Below, one piece after another: positions 31,186 through 39,023 of a stretch of DNA of 39,023 nt. The notes under the pieces were generated by a model, which saw only the letters and a program-made list of their open reading frames with translations, was not told the origin of the DNA and made no database searches. The stretch comes from JALNXF01 sp964555845. GTDB lineage: Bacteria; Patescibacteriota; Gracilibacteria; BD1-5; UBA2023. The stretch covers positions 1 to 39,023 of the forward strand of contig CAZKUA010000009.1 in the NCBI GenBank assembly GCA_964555845.1. The letters run 5' to 3'. A program made the translations under genes and the position numbers. Position 1 is the stretch's first letter, and each line of letters begins with the position of its first letter.

Positions 31186-31213
31186 ATTATAAATTTTATA
31201 CGAATTAAATCAA
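31186..31213 (-). promoter_or_regulatory. lemA-htpX promoter
   Basis: Minus strand TTGATT (31208-31213), 16-base spacer, TATAAT (31186-31191), 30 bases upstream of the lemA ATG, divergent from the next promoter. Confidence 0.6.
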
Positions 31214-31250
31214 ATATAATTTTACAATCTTTTGACCAAATCTATAAAAT

Positions 31251-31279
31251 TTGCAAATTTTTATATAAAATGATATCAT
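31251..31279 (+). promoter_or_regulatory. Promoter of the 118-aa gene
   Basis: TTGCAA (31251-31256), 17-base spacer, TATCAT (31274-31279), 33 bases before the ATG at 31313. A TAACTTT box at 31300-31306 precedes the start by 6 bases. Confidence 0.5.
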
Positions 31280-31312
31280 GAGTTTGTAATAAATAATTTT
31301 AACTTTAAAAAT

Positions 31313-31669
31313 ATGGTACCAAAAGAAAATTTAGAAACACAAAATAATGAAAATATGGCACAATGCAATTTTAATAATTATGCATTTGTTAAATTAACTG
31401 AACATTGAATTAAGGTTAGAGAAAAATATTTTCAAAAACTTGGACTTGATGCTAAAAATCATCCTCTTGAAGTGGATTTAAAATGATTTGCTAAAATTCA
31501 ATTATGGGAATTAATGAAGATTTTTTGAAATGAAATGAAACAAGCTAGTCTTAATTTGCCTTTTGATATGAATTTTCAAATAGAAGTTGAGCCAAAACAA
31601 AATTGAATAAAAAAAGTAATTACCTCTGCTCAAAAAGATTTTGCAAATATTTTAGACAAAAATAAATAA
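31313..31669 (+). CDS. Hypothetical protein (118 aa)
   Basis: It reads MVPKENLETQNNENMAQCNF, continues through FVKLTEHGIKVREKYFQKLG and ends FANILDKNK. There is no signal or membrane segment and the composition is hydrophilic and probably helical; five glycines are TGA codons. I recognise no family. It has its own promoter and is closed by a perfect hairpin terminator at 31693-31734, so it is a single-gene unit divergent from lemA. Confidence 0.7.
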
Positions 31670-31692
31670 AATTATTAGAACAGAGTTTTTCA

Positions 31693-31734
31693 ATATAAAA
31701 TAAAAGCCAGCTTTCGCTGGCTTTTATTTTATAT
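31693..31734. terminator. Bidirectional terminator between convergent genes
   Basis: A perfect 19-base stem (ATATAAAATAAAAGCCAGC / GCTGGCTTTTATTTTATAT) with a TTTC loop, T-rich on both sides. It ends both the 118-aa gene (plus) and the methyltransferase gene (minus), whose TAA overlaps nothing but abuts it at 31735. Confidence 0.88.
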
Positions 31735-32919
31735 TTAGTTTAACTTCAATTTAAATATTTCTCTTCAAACTTGTTGTCCGGGTCTGTGATAAAGGAGACT
31801 TCAGCTTCTGGTTTCTCTGAATTCTAGATTGTCTGGGAGAAGTTTTTTTGTATCAAATCCGAGGTCGCGAAGGAGTCTGTAGACTTCTTCGAAATAAATA
31901 TATTTTCATTTAAGTTCCCAGAATGGGAAACAAATTACAATATCTCATTTGAAATGAATTTTCTTTAATCCGCTAAAAAATCATTTGTAAATTTTATATA
32001 AAGCATCTCTTTCTAAATCAATTTTTTCTTCTGTTACATGTCATTTTGTCATTATAGAGCCCAGATATCCTTCTGAGATAATTGAAATATTTCTTGTTCA
32101 TTTTAGAAAATCCACTTTTTCTATCTGAGAAGAATCTTGTTTAAATACCTCAGCTTTAGTAGATTCTTTCAAATAAAAAGAAATATTTTTTTGAGTTGCC
32201 TCGACCATTTTTTCATTTAAATCACTTCCATAAACATTACAATATTCAGAATTTAGTGCCTCAATTAAAATAGTTCCAAGTCCACAAAATGGATCATAAA
32301 TCGCACTTCAACTATTTCAAGTCATATTTATCATCATTTGAGCTAATTTTGGCGGAAGCATCCCAATTCACATATCACGAGATTTTCAGAAATCACGAGC
32401 GCTATAACTATCAACATCTTGATAAGCTATGGTTTTTCCGAGAAATAATCTATCTTCGGCTTTAATAAAATTAAGCTCTATTCAAGTGAGAGTTCCGAGT
32501 TTTTCTTTTTTATAAACCGCGGCATTTACATTATTTGAATCTTTATTTACAAATCTTGCGTTTTTGAAATTAGCTTTTTTAAGCTCTTTTTTTACTTTAA
32601 TTCAGGCCATAAAAATATTTGAATTCATTCCATATTGGGCAAAAGCATAACAAAATTTACCTGTTTCAAAATCTATTTTTTCTGAAATTATTTTTTCACT
32701 CTCTGCGGGAAAATTTTTCTCTTCCTGAATTTCGGTTATTATTTCAATAACTTTAATACTTCATCCGAGTTTATAGAAATTTGAAGTAATTTCTTCATTA
32801 CTAATTCACTCAAAAAATGCAATTTCACGGTCTGCAAAAATGAGTTTTGAGTTTTGGAAAAAATTAGAAATCTCAGCTATACTCAAGCGAAACTCTCTTC
32901 ATAAGATAAATGCTATCAT
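31735..32919 (-). CDS. TRM11/THUMP-type RNA methyltransferase (394 aa)
   Basis: A Rossmann-fold methyltransferase of the TRM11-like group (COG1041-like), which modifies tRNA guanosines. The N-terminal half (MIAFILGREFRLSIAEISNF) resembles the THUMP-bearing region, and GMLPPKLAQMMINMTG and IYDPFCGLGTILIEALNS give the SAM-binding motif, with DLNEKMVEATQKNI as motif II. The usual catalytic (N/D)PPY motif is not obvious; IISEGYLGSIM stands at that place, as in some CPR relatives, so the target base or mechanism may differ. It is the last gene of the minus-strand run before the terminator, with the small gene at 32921 upstream one base away. Confidence 0.82.
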
Positions 32920-32920
32920 T

Positions 32921-33289
32921 TTAATTTTGTATATTATTTTGTAAAATTTTGTTTCTCAAATGCAATAATTGTTTTTTAATTTTTACACTTAATTTTAACT
33001 TTATAACAGAATTAATTTTATCTGCTAACTCTTGTTTTTCTGTTTCTTTAACTTGTTTTAGATGAATTTCAATATTATATGGAAGAGAATTTGCGCTTAT
33101 ATTTTTCTCTGACAAAATATTTTTTCATTTTTGCGCGATTCATATAATTTCCTCTATAAAAGCTTTTCCAACTATAATTCAAATCTTGTTTCTCATACCT
33201 TGAATTAGCGGCATATCGTAAGCTTTAATTATTGGTAATTCTATAAAATCTACAGGAAAATAATCTTTAATTTCAACAACTTTTGTCAT
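32921..33289 (-). CDS. Small hypothetical protein (122 aa)
   Basis: It starts MTKVVEIKDYFPVDFIELPI and ends KIKKQLLHLRNKILQNNIQN. Composition is lysine- and isoleucine-rich, helical, without signal or membrane segment, and I recognise no family. Its stop is one base before the ATG of the methyltransferase gene, so the pair is probably co-translated. Glycines in the first half are TGA codons. Confidence 0.65.
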
Positions 33290-33353
33290 AATTTAGATTT
33301 AGAAAACAAAACTCACATGAGTTATACCAAAAAAATTCAAAATATCAAATCTA

Positions 33354-34034
33354 TTACAAATTCCAATTAATTGGTTCTATTCACTTTTCCTTTAAATATG
33401 CATTTGCCTGAGAAAAATGTTTACAACCTAAAAATCACTTATGAGCTGAAAATGGAGATGGATGAGGGGCTTTTAGAATTAAATGTTTTGAAGAATCTAT
33501 GAGATTTTCTTTACTTTGTGCGAAGGCTCACCAAAGCAAAAAAACTACATTTTCTCTTTTATCTGAAATAATTTTAATCACTTCATCCGTAAATCTCTCC
33601 CAACCAATTTTACTATGCGAAGCTGGGTTATTTGCCTTAACAGTGAGAATCGCATTAAGAAGTAAAACTCACTCTCTAGTCCATTTTTCCAGATTTCAAC
33701 TATCAGGAATACTAGTTCATAAATCAGACTTCAGTTCCTTGAAGATATTTTGAAGACTCGGAGGTTTTGCAACTCCGTCCATAACAGAAAAACTCAATCA
33801 ATGAGCCTGTCCGGCTCCATGATATGGATCTTGTCCGAGAATTACGACTTTTATTTTTTCAAGCGAAGTCGAATTTAGTGCATTAAAAATATTCTCTGGT
33901 TTTGGATAAATTATCTCTCCTGAGCTAATTTCCTCCACCAAAAATTTCTTAATATTTTTCATATAATCTTTCTCAAATTCTTGACCTAAGACATCAAGCC
34001 AAGATTTATTTATTTTCGGGATTGTTGTGGGCAT
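33354..34034 (-). CDS. ung: Uracil-DNA glycosylase (226 aa)
   Basis: Family 1 UDG, which removes uracil from DNA. The catalytic water-activating motif GQDPYHGAGQAHGLSFSV starts at residue 67 (Asp69), and the C-terminal APHPSPFSAHKGF carries the second active-site histidine. VFLLWGAFAQSKENLI is the other conserved element. Length is normal (about 225). It fits with dcd, dut and the ThyX-like enzyme, which keep uracil out of the precursor pool, as a back-up for uracil that is incorporated. The stop of pnp is 12 bases before its ATG, so it is likely part of a pnp-ung transcript. Confidence 0.96.
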
Positions 34035-34045
34035 ATTTTAAAAGA

Positions 34046-36202
34046 TTAATCCTTAATAACCCTCTCCAATCCAACCTTTCCGTTTTCTTTGTCTACGGTA
34101 AGCACTTTGTATTCCACCATATCTCATACTTTTAGGTAATCTCAGATATTATTTACTCTTTCTTTTGCTATCTTTGAGATATGGATCATTCCAGATTTGT
34201 TTTGACCAAGGTCGATAATAGCTCCGATTCAGTCAAGAATTTTCGCTACTTTTCCAGTTCCAGTTTCTCATACCTCTACTCATTTTAGCATTTTTGTGAT
34301 AAAATCTATAGCTAGTTTTCAAGAAGCTTGATTTTTCGCGGTTACAGATAATAATCCTTCGTCTGTTATGTCAATTTCAACTTCAAATTCTTTTGTGATT
34401 TTTTGGATTGTTTCTCATCATTTTCCGATAACTTCTCTAATTCTGTCAGTTGCTATTTTCATACTTAGAATAAATGGTGCAAATGGAGAAAGTTCAGATC
34501 TTGGAGTGCTTAATTTTTTTGTCATTTCTTTTTGGATATATGCGAGAGCTTCTTTTGATTGAGTCAATACTTTCGCTATTATATCAAGACTTAATCACTT
34601 GATTTTACAATCCATTTGAAGGGCCGTAATTCACTTGTCAGTTGCTCAAATCTTAAAATCCATATCTCATAGAAAATCTTCTTGGGCTTGAATATCAGAT
34701 AAAATCTCGTATTTTCAAGTAGCATCATCATAAATCATTCCCATAGCAACTCAACTCACTAGATTTTTAATTGGTACTCAACTATCCATAAGTGACATAG
34801 TAGAGGCACAAATTGCACCCATTGAGCTTGATCCATTACAAGTCATAGTTTCAGATACACATCTTATAAAATAAGGAAAATCTTCGAGACTTGGCAAAAT
34901 TGGTTCAATTGCTTTTTCAGCAAGTCTTCCATGTCAGATATCTCTTCTAGATGGGGCTCTTAGTGGTCTTACTTCTCACACTGAATAAGGAGGGAAATTA
35001 TAATGGTGAATATAGCGTTTTGTATTTTCTTCAAACATATCATCAATTATTTGAATATCTCCAGGTCCTCCAAGCGTTGTAATAGTCAAAACTTGAGTAA
35101 CTCATCTTTGAAAAAGAGCTGATCCATGAGTTCTTGGAAGTACTCCAAATTCTCCAAAAACTGGTCTTACTTCGTTTAATTTTCTTCCGTCAAGTCTTAA
35201 TTTTTTCTCAAGTACATTTTTTCTCATGTGTTTTTTTATAGCTTTGTATACACTTTCCTCAATTGCTCAAATAGTCATATCTTCTGTATCTTCGGTATAT
35301 CCTAGCCAATTTTTAACATCAACACTTAAATTATGCATTTCCTCGTGAAAATCCATTTTACTTACGTAATAAAGTGGAGTCATTTTGTCTTGTGTAATAT
35401 ATCATTCAATTTTTTTGTATAAAGTTTCGCTCAATGTTTTAACTATTATTTTTGATTTTGGAAGAGGATGAACGAGAGAATAGCTATTTACAAAATCAAG
35501 TTGAGCTTTACATAATTCCTTGATAATTCCATGAGCAAATTCAAATGCTTTTAAAACTGTTTTATCGTCTATTTCTTGTCCTTGAGATTCTACCATAGTA
35601 ATTGCATCCATAGTACCCGCAATTGTCAGGTCTAATTTAGCAGTTTTTAATTCTTCCATTGTTGGATCAAATTTCAAATTATCAGTAGCATCCACCATAA
35701 CTCTACAACCAGAAACTGGTCATTCAAACTCCACAGTTCCAGATAACATTAATGCAAGTGAAGCTCAAGTAACCCCGTAAAATCCATAGTCAGAAGCGCC
35801 AGAAGAAGACAAAATTGTAGAAATTATTTGAACTTCATTTGCTATTCATTTTGGAAACATTGGGCGAATTGGTCTATCTATAATGCGAGAATTTAATACA
35901 GCAACCTCACTTGGTCTTGCTTCTCTTTTCATAAATCTATTTCATCCAATTTTACCAGTGGCATAATATCTTTCTTGGAATTCCACAGTCATCGGAAAAA
36001 AATCAATTCATTCTTTTGCCTTATCACTAATTCAAGCAGTTGTTAGAAGATAATTACCAGCTTCATCACTAATAACTACGCTTCAATCTGCGATTAGCGC
36101 CAATTTTCCACTCTCAAAAGTAAGATTTTTTCAGGAAATATTGTATGTCTTAGAAAAGGATTTATGAGCTAAAATCGCTAAATCACTTAATCAAATTATC
36201 AT
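34046..36202 (-). CDS. pnp: Polynucleotide phosphorylase (718 aa)
   Basis: Phosphorolytic 3'-5' exoribonuclease of the degradosome. Two RNase PH-like domains are present; the first has RPSEVAVLNSRIIDRPIRPM, the second RTHGSALFQRGVTQVLTITT and RRDIGHGRLAEKAIEPILPS. A KH domain (IREVIGKGGETIQKITKE) and an S1 domain (GKVAKILDGIGAIIDLGQNK) end the protein, as in the family. Length is typical of PNPase (about 700). A TAACTTT box lies 7 bases upstream of the ATG. It is followed by ung. A promoter was not clear; transcription may start in the recA-pnp gap. Confidence 0.97.
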
Positions 36203-36302
36203 AATTTAAAAAGTTAAAAATAAAATTACTTAATTTTGATAAAATTTTAGTCTTTCATCTCTGGGGATTTAAAAAATGAAATTCTCAAAAATGAACTACT
36301 AA

Positions 36303-36330
36303 AAAATCACTTACCAAAATAAGTGATTTT
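36303..36330. terminator. recA terminator
   Basis: AAAATCACTTA / TAAGTGATTTT, an 11-base stem with a CCAAAA loop and T-run, 30 bases downstream of the recA stop on the minus strand. Confidence 0.8.
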
Positions 36331-36360
36331 ATTATATGTAAAAATGGAAAATAAAGAAAT

Positions 36361-37344
36361 TTATTTTTTAATCTTTTTCTCTATTTCTGAAGCCACTTTT
36401 GGATTGTCTCTTAGAAATTGTTTTGCATTTTCTCTTCATTGTCCTAGTTTAATTTCTCAGTAAGAGAAAAATGCTCATGATTTTTTGATAATATCTTTTG
36501 CTGATCAAATATCTATAATTTCTCAAACTTTAGAAATTCCTTCAGCAAAAAGAATATCAATTTCTGCATCTTTAAAAGGAGGAGCTATTTTATTTTTAAC
36601 AACTTTAACTTTCACCCTATTTCATGTAGCCTCTTTTCAATCTGGAGTTGTACTTTCAATCTTCTCTTTTTTTCTTATATCAAGTCTTTGAGATGCATAG
36701 AATTTTAGAGCATTTCAACCTGTTGTTGTCTCTGGATTACCAAACATAATTCATATTTTCATACGAATTTGATTAATGAAAATTACAGTTGTATGAGATT
36801 TTGATATTACTCAAGTGATTTTACGAAGTGCTTGACTCATTAGACGAGCCTGAAGTCACATATGAGAATCTCCCATAGATCATTCTATTTCAGCTTTTGG
36901 AACCAATGCAGCAACTGAGTCTACTACAATCAAATCCACAGCCCCACTTCTAACTAGTGCATCTACGATTTCTAAAGCTTGTTCTCCATAATCAGGTTGT
37001 GAAACAATTAGATCATCGGTATTTACTCAAATTTTGCGAGCATATTCTGGATCGAGAGCGTGCTCTGCATCTATAAAAGCCGCAGTTCAGCCTATTTTTT
37101 GCATTTCAGCAATAGCATGTAGAGTTAGAGTTGTTTTACCAGATGATTCTGGTCAGTATATTTCAATTATTCTTCATCTTGCGTATCATCCACCAAGAGC
37201 ATCATCTAGAGCTAAACTTCCAGAAGATGTAGTTTCTACTTTTTGAACTTGTTTATCTCAGAGTTTCATTATAGACCCAGCTCAAAATTGCTTTTCTATC
37301 ATAGAAAGTGCTTGATTTAGAGCATCCTTTTTATTATCTGTCAT
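36361..37344 (-). CDS. recA: Recombinase A (327 aa)
   Basis: Homologous recombination and SOS ATPase. Walker A GPESSGKTT starts at residue 64 (Gly64 is TGA), Walker B is DLIVVDSVAAL, the LexA/DNA-binding loop region reads MGDSHMGLQARLMSQALRK, and VIFINQIRMKIGIMFGNPET is the L2 loop. The C-terminal acidic tail is short, ending SEIEKKIKK, as in small RecA proteins. A TAACTAT box precedes the start by 6 bases, and the promoter lies at 37376-37403. No LexA-type operator is seen at the promoter. It is a single gene closed by a terminator. Confidence 0.97.
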
Positions 37345-37375
37345 AAATATATAGTTAAAAATTAAATATACACGG

Positions 37376-37403
37376 AGTATATAAGAAAGTATATAAAATG
37401 CAA
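37376..37403 (-). promoter_or_regulatory. recA promoter
   Basis: Minus strand TTGCAT (37398-37403), 16-base spacer, TATACT (37376-37381), 31 bases upstream of the recA ATG. No inverted operator was seen around it. Confidence 0.6.
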
Positions 37404-37417
37404 ATCTTTTTTAAAAA

Positions 37418-37645
37418 TTACTTAATTTCATAAAAATCAACAAGTCATTCTTGCGTTCAAATAGAGATATTTCGTCATTTACAAATATGACATTCATAGA
37501 TATATTTATTTGGATTTAATCTTGTAGTTTCTACAATGCGTCTACAATCACGACAAAAAAATTTAATTTCTCATCTCTCTGTATTAAAATTTTCTTTCTT
37601 TTTTCAAAAAGAGGGAACATTTATTAGCTCATCATATGTTGTCAT
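37418..37645 (-). CDS. Small zinc-ribbon protein (75 aa)
   Basis: Reads MTTYDELINVPSFGKKKENF, then TERGEIKFFCRDCRRIVETT and ECHICKGRNISIG. The two CxxC pairs (CRDC and CHIC), 18 residues apart, form a zinc ribbon. No signal or membrane segment. The ATG is 10 bases after the dnaJ stop, so it is probably co-transcribed with dnaJ. I recognise no family; it may be a small nucleic-acid- or protein-binding zinc protein. Confidence 0.75.
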
Positions 37646-37655
37646 ATTTTCTTTA

Positions 37656-38762
37656 TTAAAATATATTTCCAAAAATTCATTTGTTTGTATCAATTCACTT
37701 AAGCGAAGCTATTTGTTCATATAATTCTTTTTCTTTTTTTGTGAGGCTAGTTGGGATTTTTATTTTTATTTCTACAAATAAATCTCATTTAATATCCTTT
37801 CAGACATCTTTTACTCAATCTCATTTAAATTTTATAATTTCTCCGTCTTGAATACCCGATTTTATTTCAATAGTTCTTTCTCATAGTAGTGGCAATTTTA
37901 CTTTCTTTTTTATTCAAAGCACAGCTTCAACTGGGTCTAATTCTAAGTCATAAAAAAGATTTGAATTTTCTCTTACTAATCACTCGAAACTACCAGGAAC
38001 ACCAAATATTACATATAAATCTCCATTTCTTCCATTTGTTCATTTATTTCATTCTCACTTGATTTTTAGAGTCATTTCATTATCAATTCAGGCTGGCACA
38101 TCAATTTCTTTTTTTATTTTCTCTACAATTCTCTTGTTTCAATTGCATTTCCCACATTTTTCTTCAATTATTTCTCAGCTTCAATGACATGTAGGACAAA
38201 CTGAAGCTTGTTCAATAACTCAAAAAAACGAATTTACTCTTTTTTTCACCTGTCAAGTTCCATGACAAATACTACAAGTTTTTGGAGTTGTTCATTTTTT
38301 GGCTCAAGTTCAAGTACAATCAGAGCATATTTCTTTTCTATCAAATGTTATAATTTTTTTTACTCAAAATATAGACTCCCCGAAATCAAGTTTTACATTT
38401 ATTTCTATATCTTCTCAATTTTCACTTTTTTTCTTTCTTCATCAAGAATTTCCGCCAAAACCTTGTCCAAAAAATGATTCAAAAATATCTCAAATATCAA
38501 AGTCTACATTAAATCACCCTGACCCATTTCAAAATCCTCACATTCCTTCTGTAGAGCCAAATCTATCATAATGAGCCTTTTTTCAGGCATCACTCAAAAC
38601 TCCATAAGCCTCATTAATTTTCTTAAATTGAGCTTCTTTTTCTTTATCTCAACCATGTCTATCTGGATGAGAATCCATCGCCTTTTTACGATACGCTTTT
38701 TTTATTTCTTCTCATGTGGCATCCTTTGAAACCCCAAGTATATCATAATAATTTTCCGCCAT
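37656..38762 (-). CDS. dnaJ: Chaperone protein DnaJ (368 aa)
   Basis: Canonical type I J-protein, partner of DnaK. J domain with SHPDRH (residues 1-70), Gly/Phe-rich region (GFGGNSGG), then the zinc domain with four CxxCxGxG repeats (CSDCTGTG, CSICHGTG, CPTCHGSG, CGKCNGNK), then C-terminal domains I and II (IDVPAGIDNEM; GDLFVEIKIKIPTSLTKKE). Two TGA codons near the end are read through, so the true C-terminus is LKGIDTNKGIFGNIF; reading the first of them as stop would cut the protein at SLK. The full length is typical. The compact J-protein at 8446-9111 lacks the zinc domain and is a distinct second type. Confidence 0.95.
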
Positions 38763-38845
38763 TTCTTTTATATTTTTGTTATTTTAATAAATACCGGAGT
38801 ATTTTACGAAAAAAATTTAAAAATCAATAAATTTAAAAAATTCCC

Positions 38846-38874
38846 TTGACTTCCACCAAAAAATATATTACACT
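38846..38874 (+). promoter_or_regulatory. Promoter of the pilin gene at the right edge
   Basis: TTGACT (38846-38851), 17-base spacer, TACACT (38869-38874). Same layout and nearly the same -10 as the promoter of the large prepilin at 28764-28792. A stem AAGTTTTTT/AAAAAACTT (38880-38907) follows in the leader. Confidence 0.7.
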
Positions 38875-38932
38875 CCTTCTAAGTTTTTTTTAAAAAACAA
38901 AAAAACTTATTTATTAATTAATCTTAAATTCC

Positions 38933-39023
38933 ATGAAACCACTAAACAAAAAACCTAATTACAAATGATTCACCCTCGTAGAACTAATCGTAGTAATCTC
39001 CATCCTCGCAATCCTCTGAACCA
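38933..39023 (+). CDS. Type IV prepilin-like protein (3' truncated by window edge)
   Basis: The visible 30 codons read MKPLNKKPNYKGFTLVELIV then VISILAILGT. This is a classic prepilin leader: a basic leader, Gly-Phe processing site, Glu5 (in TLVELI) and hydrophobic helix. The leader is nearly identical to that of the 784-aa protein at 26374-28728. Length and C-terminal body are unknown. It is preceded by a strong promoter. Confidence 0.85.

Noticed and set aside
37345..37417. LexA-type SOS box before recA
   Set aside because: No convincing inverted repeat overlaps the promoter; only an AT-rich stretch is present.
38208..38571. Two overlapping Ser/Phe-rich plus-strand frames
   Set aside because: Antisense shadows of dnaJ; their composition reflects the reverse complement of the zinc-finger region.

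Overview
The window is about 39 kb of AT-rich bacterial DNA that makes sense only if TGA is read as glycine (translation table 25). With the standard code nearly every gene is broken. With TGA = Gly the genes become full length, and the recoded codons fall on invariant glycines: the Tmk and RecA P-loops, the FtsZ GGGG stretch, and Walker A of both VirD4-like ATPases. Every stop seen is TAA or TAG. Together with the short genes and very tight packing, this points to Gracilibacteria (BD1-5) or Absconditabacteria (SR1) of the CPR/Patescibacteria; I cannot tell which. No rRNA, tRNA, CRISPR array, transposase or phage gene was found.

Layout. 1-2.7 kb: aminoacyl-tRNA synthetases (lysS, 5' truncated; a short proS) and a small unknown gene. 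2.8-8.0 kb: a VirD4/TraG-like ATPase, a secreted protein and a large C-terminally membrane-anchored unknown. 8.0-9.8 kb (minus): a pilin-like protein, a compact DnaJ-like protein and a SpoU methyltransferase. 10-14.9 kb (plus): a DNA-precursor cassette, dcd - double-domain thyX-like - small Cys protein - tmk - dut - stand-alone PolA 5'-nuclease. 14.9-18.9 kb (minus): a second VirD4-like ATPase followed by a membrane protein with three VirB2-like units. 18.9-21.5 kb (minus): hicB-hicA-ligA. 21.6-23.5 kb: a lipoprotein and a frameshifted unknown gene. 23.6-26.2 kb: ftsA-ftsZ. 26.4-28.7 kb: a large Cys-rich prepilin-like protein. 28.8-31.2 kb: rsmE, htpX, lemA. 31.3-37.6 kb: a small unknown, a THUMP/TRM11-like methyltransferase, a small unknown, ung, pnp, recA and a zinc-ribbon protein. 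37.7-38.8 kb: canonical dnaJ. The window ends inside another prepilin gene.

Functional themes. (1) DNA precursor supply and uracil exclusion (Dcd, ThyX-like, Tmk, Dut, Ung) with replication and repair (PolA nuclease, LigA, RecA). (2) A cell-surface apparatus: two paralogous VirD4-like ATPases, a triple VirB2-like protein and three pilin-like proteins. (3) Division (FtsA/FtsZ) and proteostasis (two DnaJ types, HtpX, LemA). Four families of short palindromic repeats are scattered through the window, and two copies sit in frame inside ligA, where they are translated. No start codon is preceded by a clear Shine-Dalgarno sequence; about a third have a TAAC-type box instead. The candidates for something new are the triple VirB2-like protein with its ATPase, the split-active-site ThyX-like protein, the PolA nuclease with a clamp-binding tail, and the repeat-bearing LigA.
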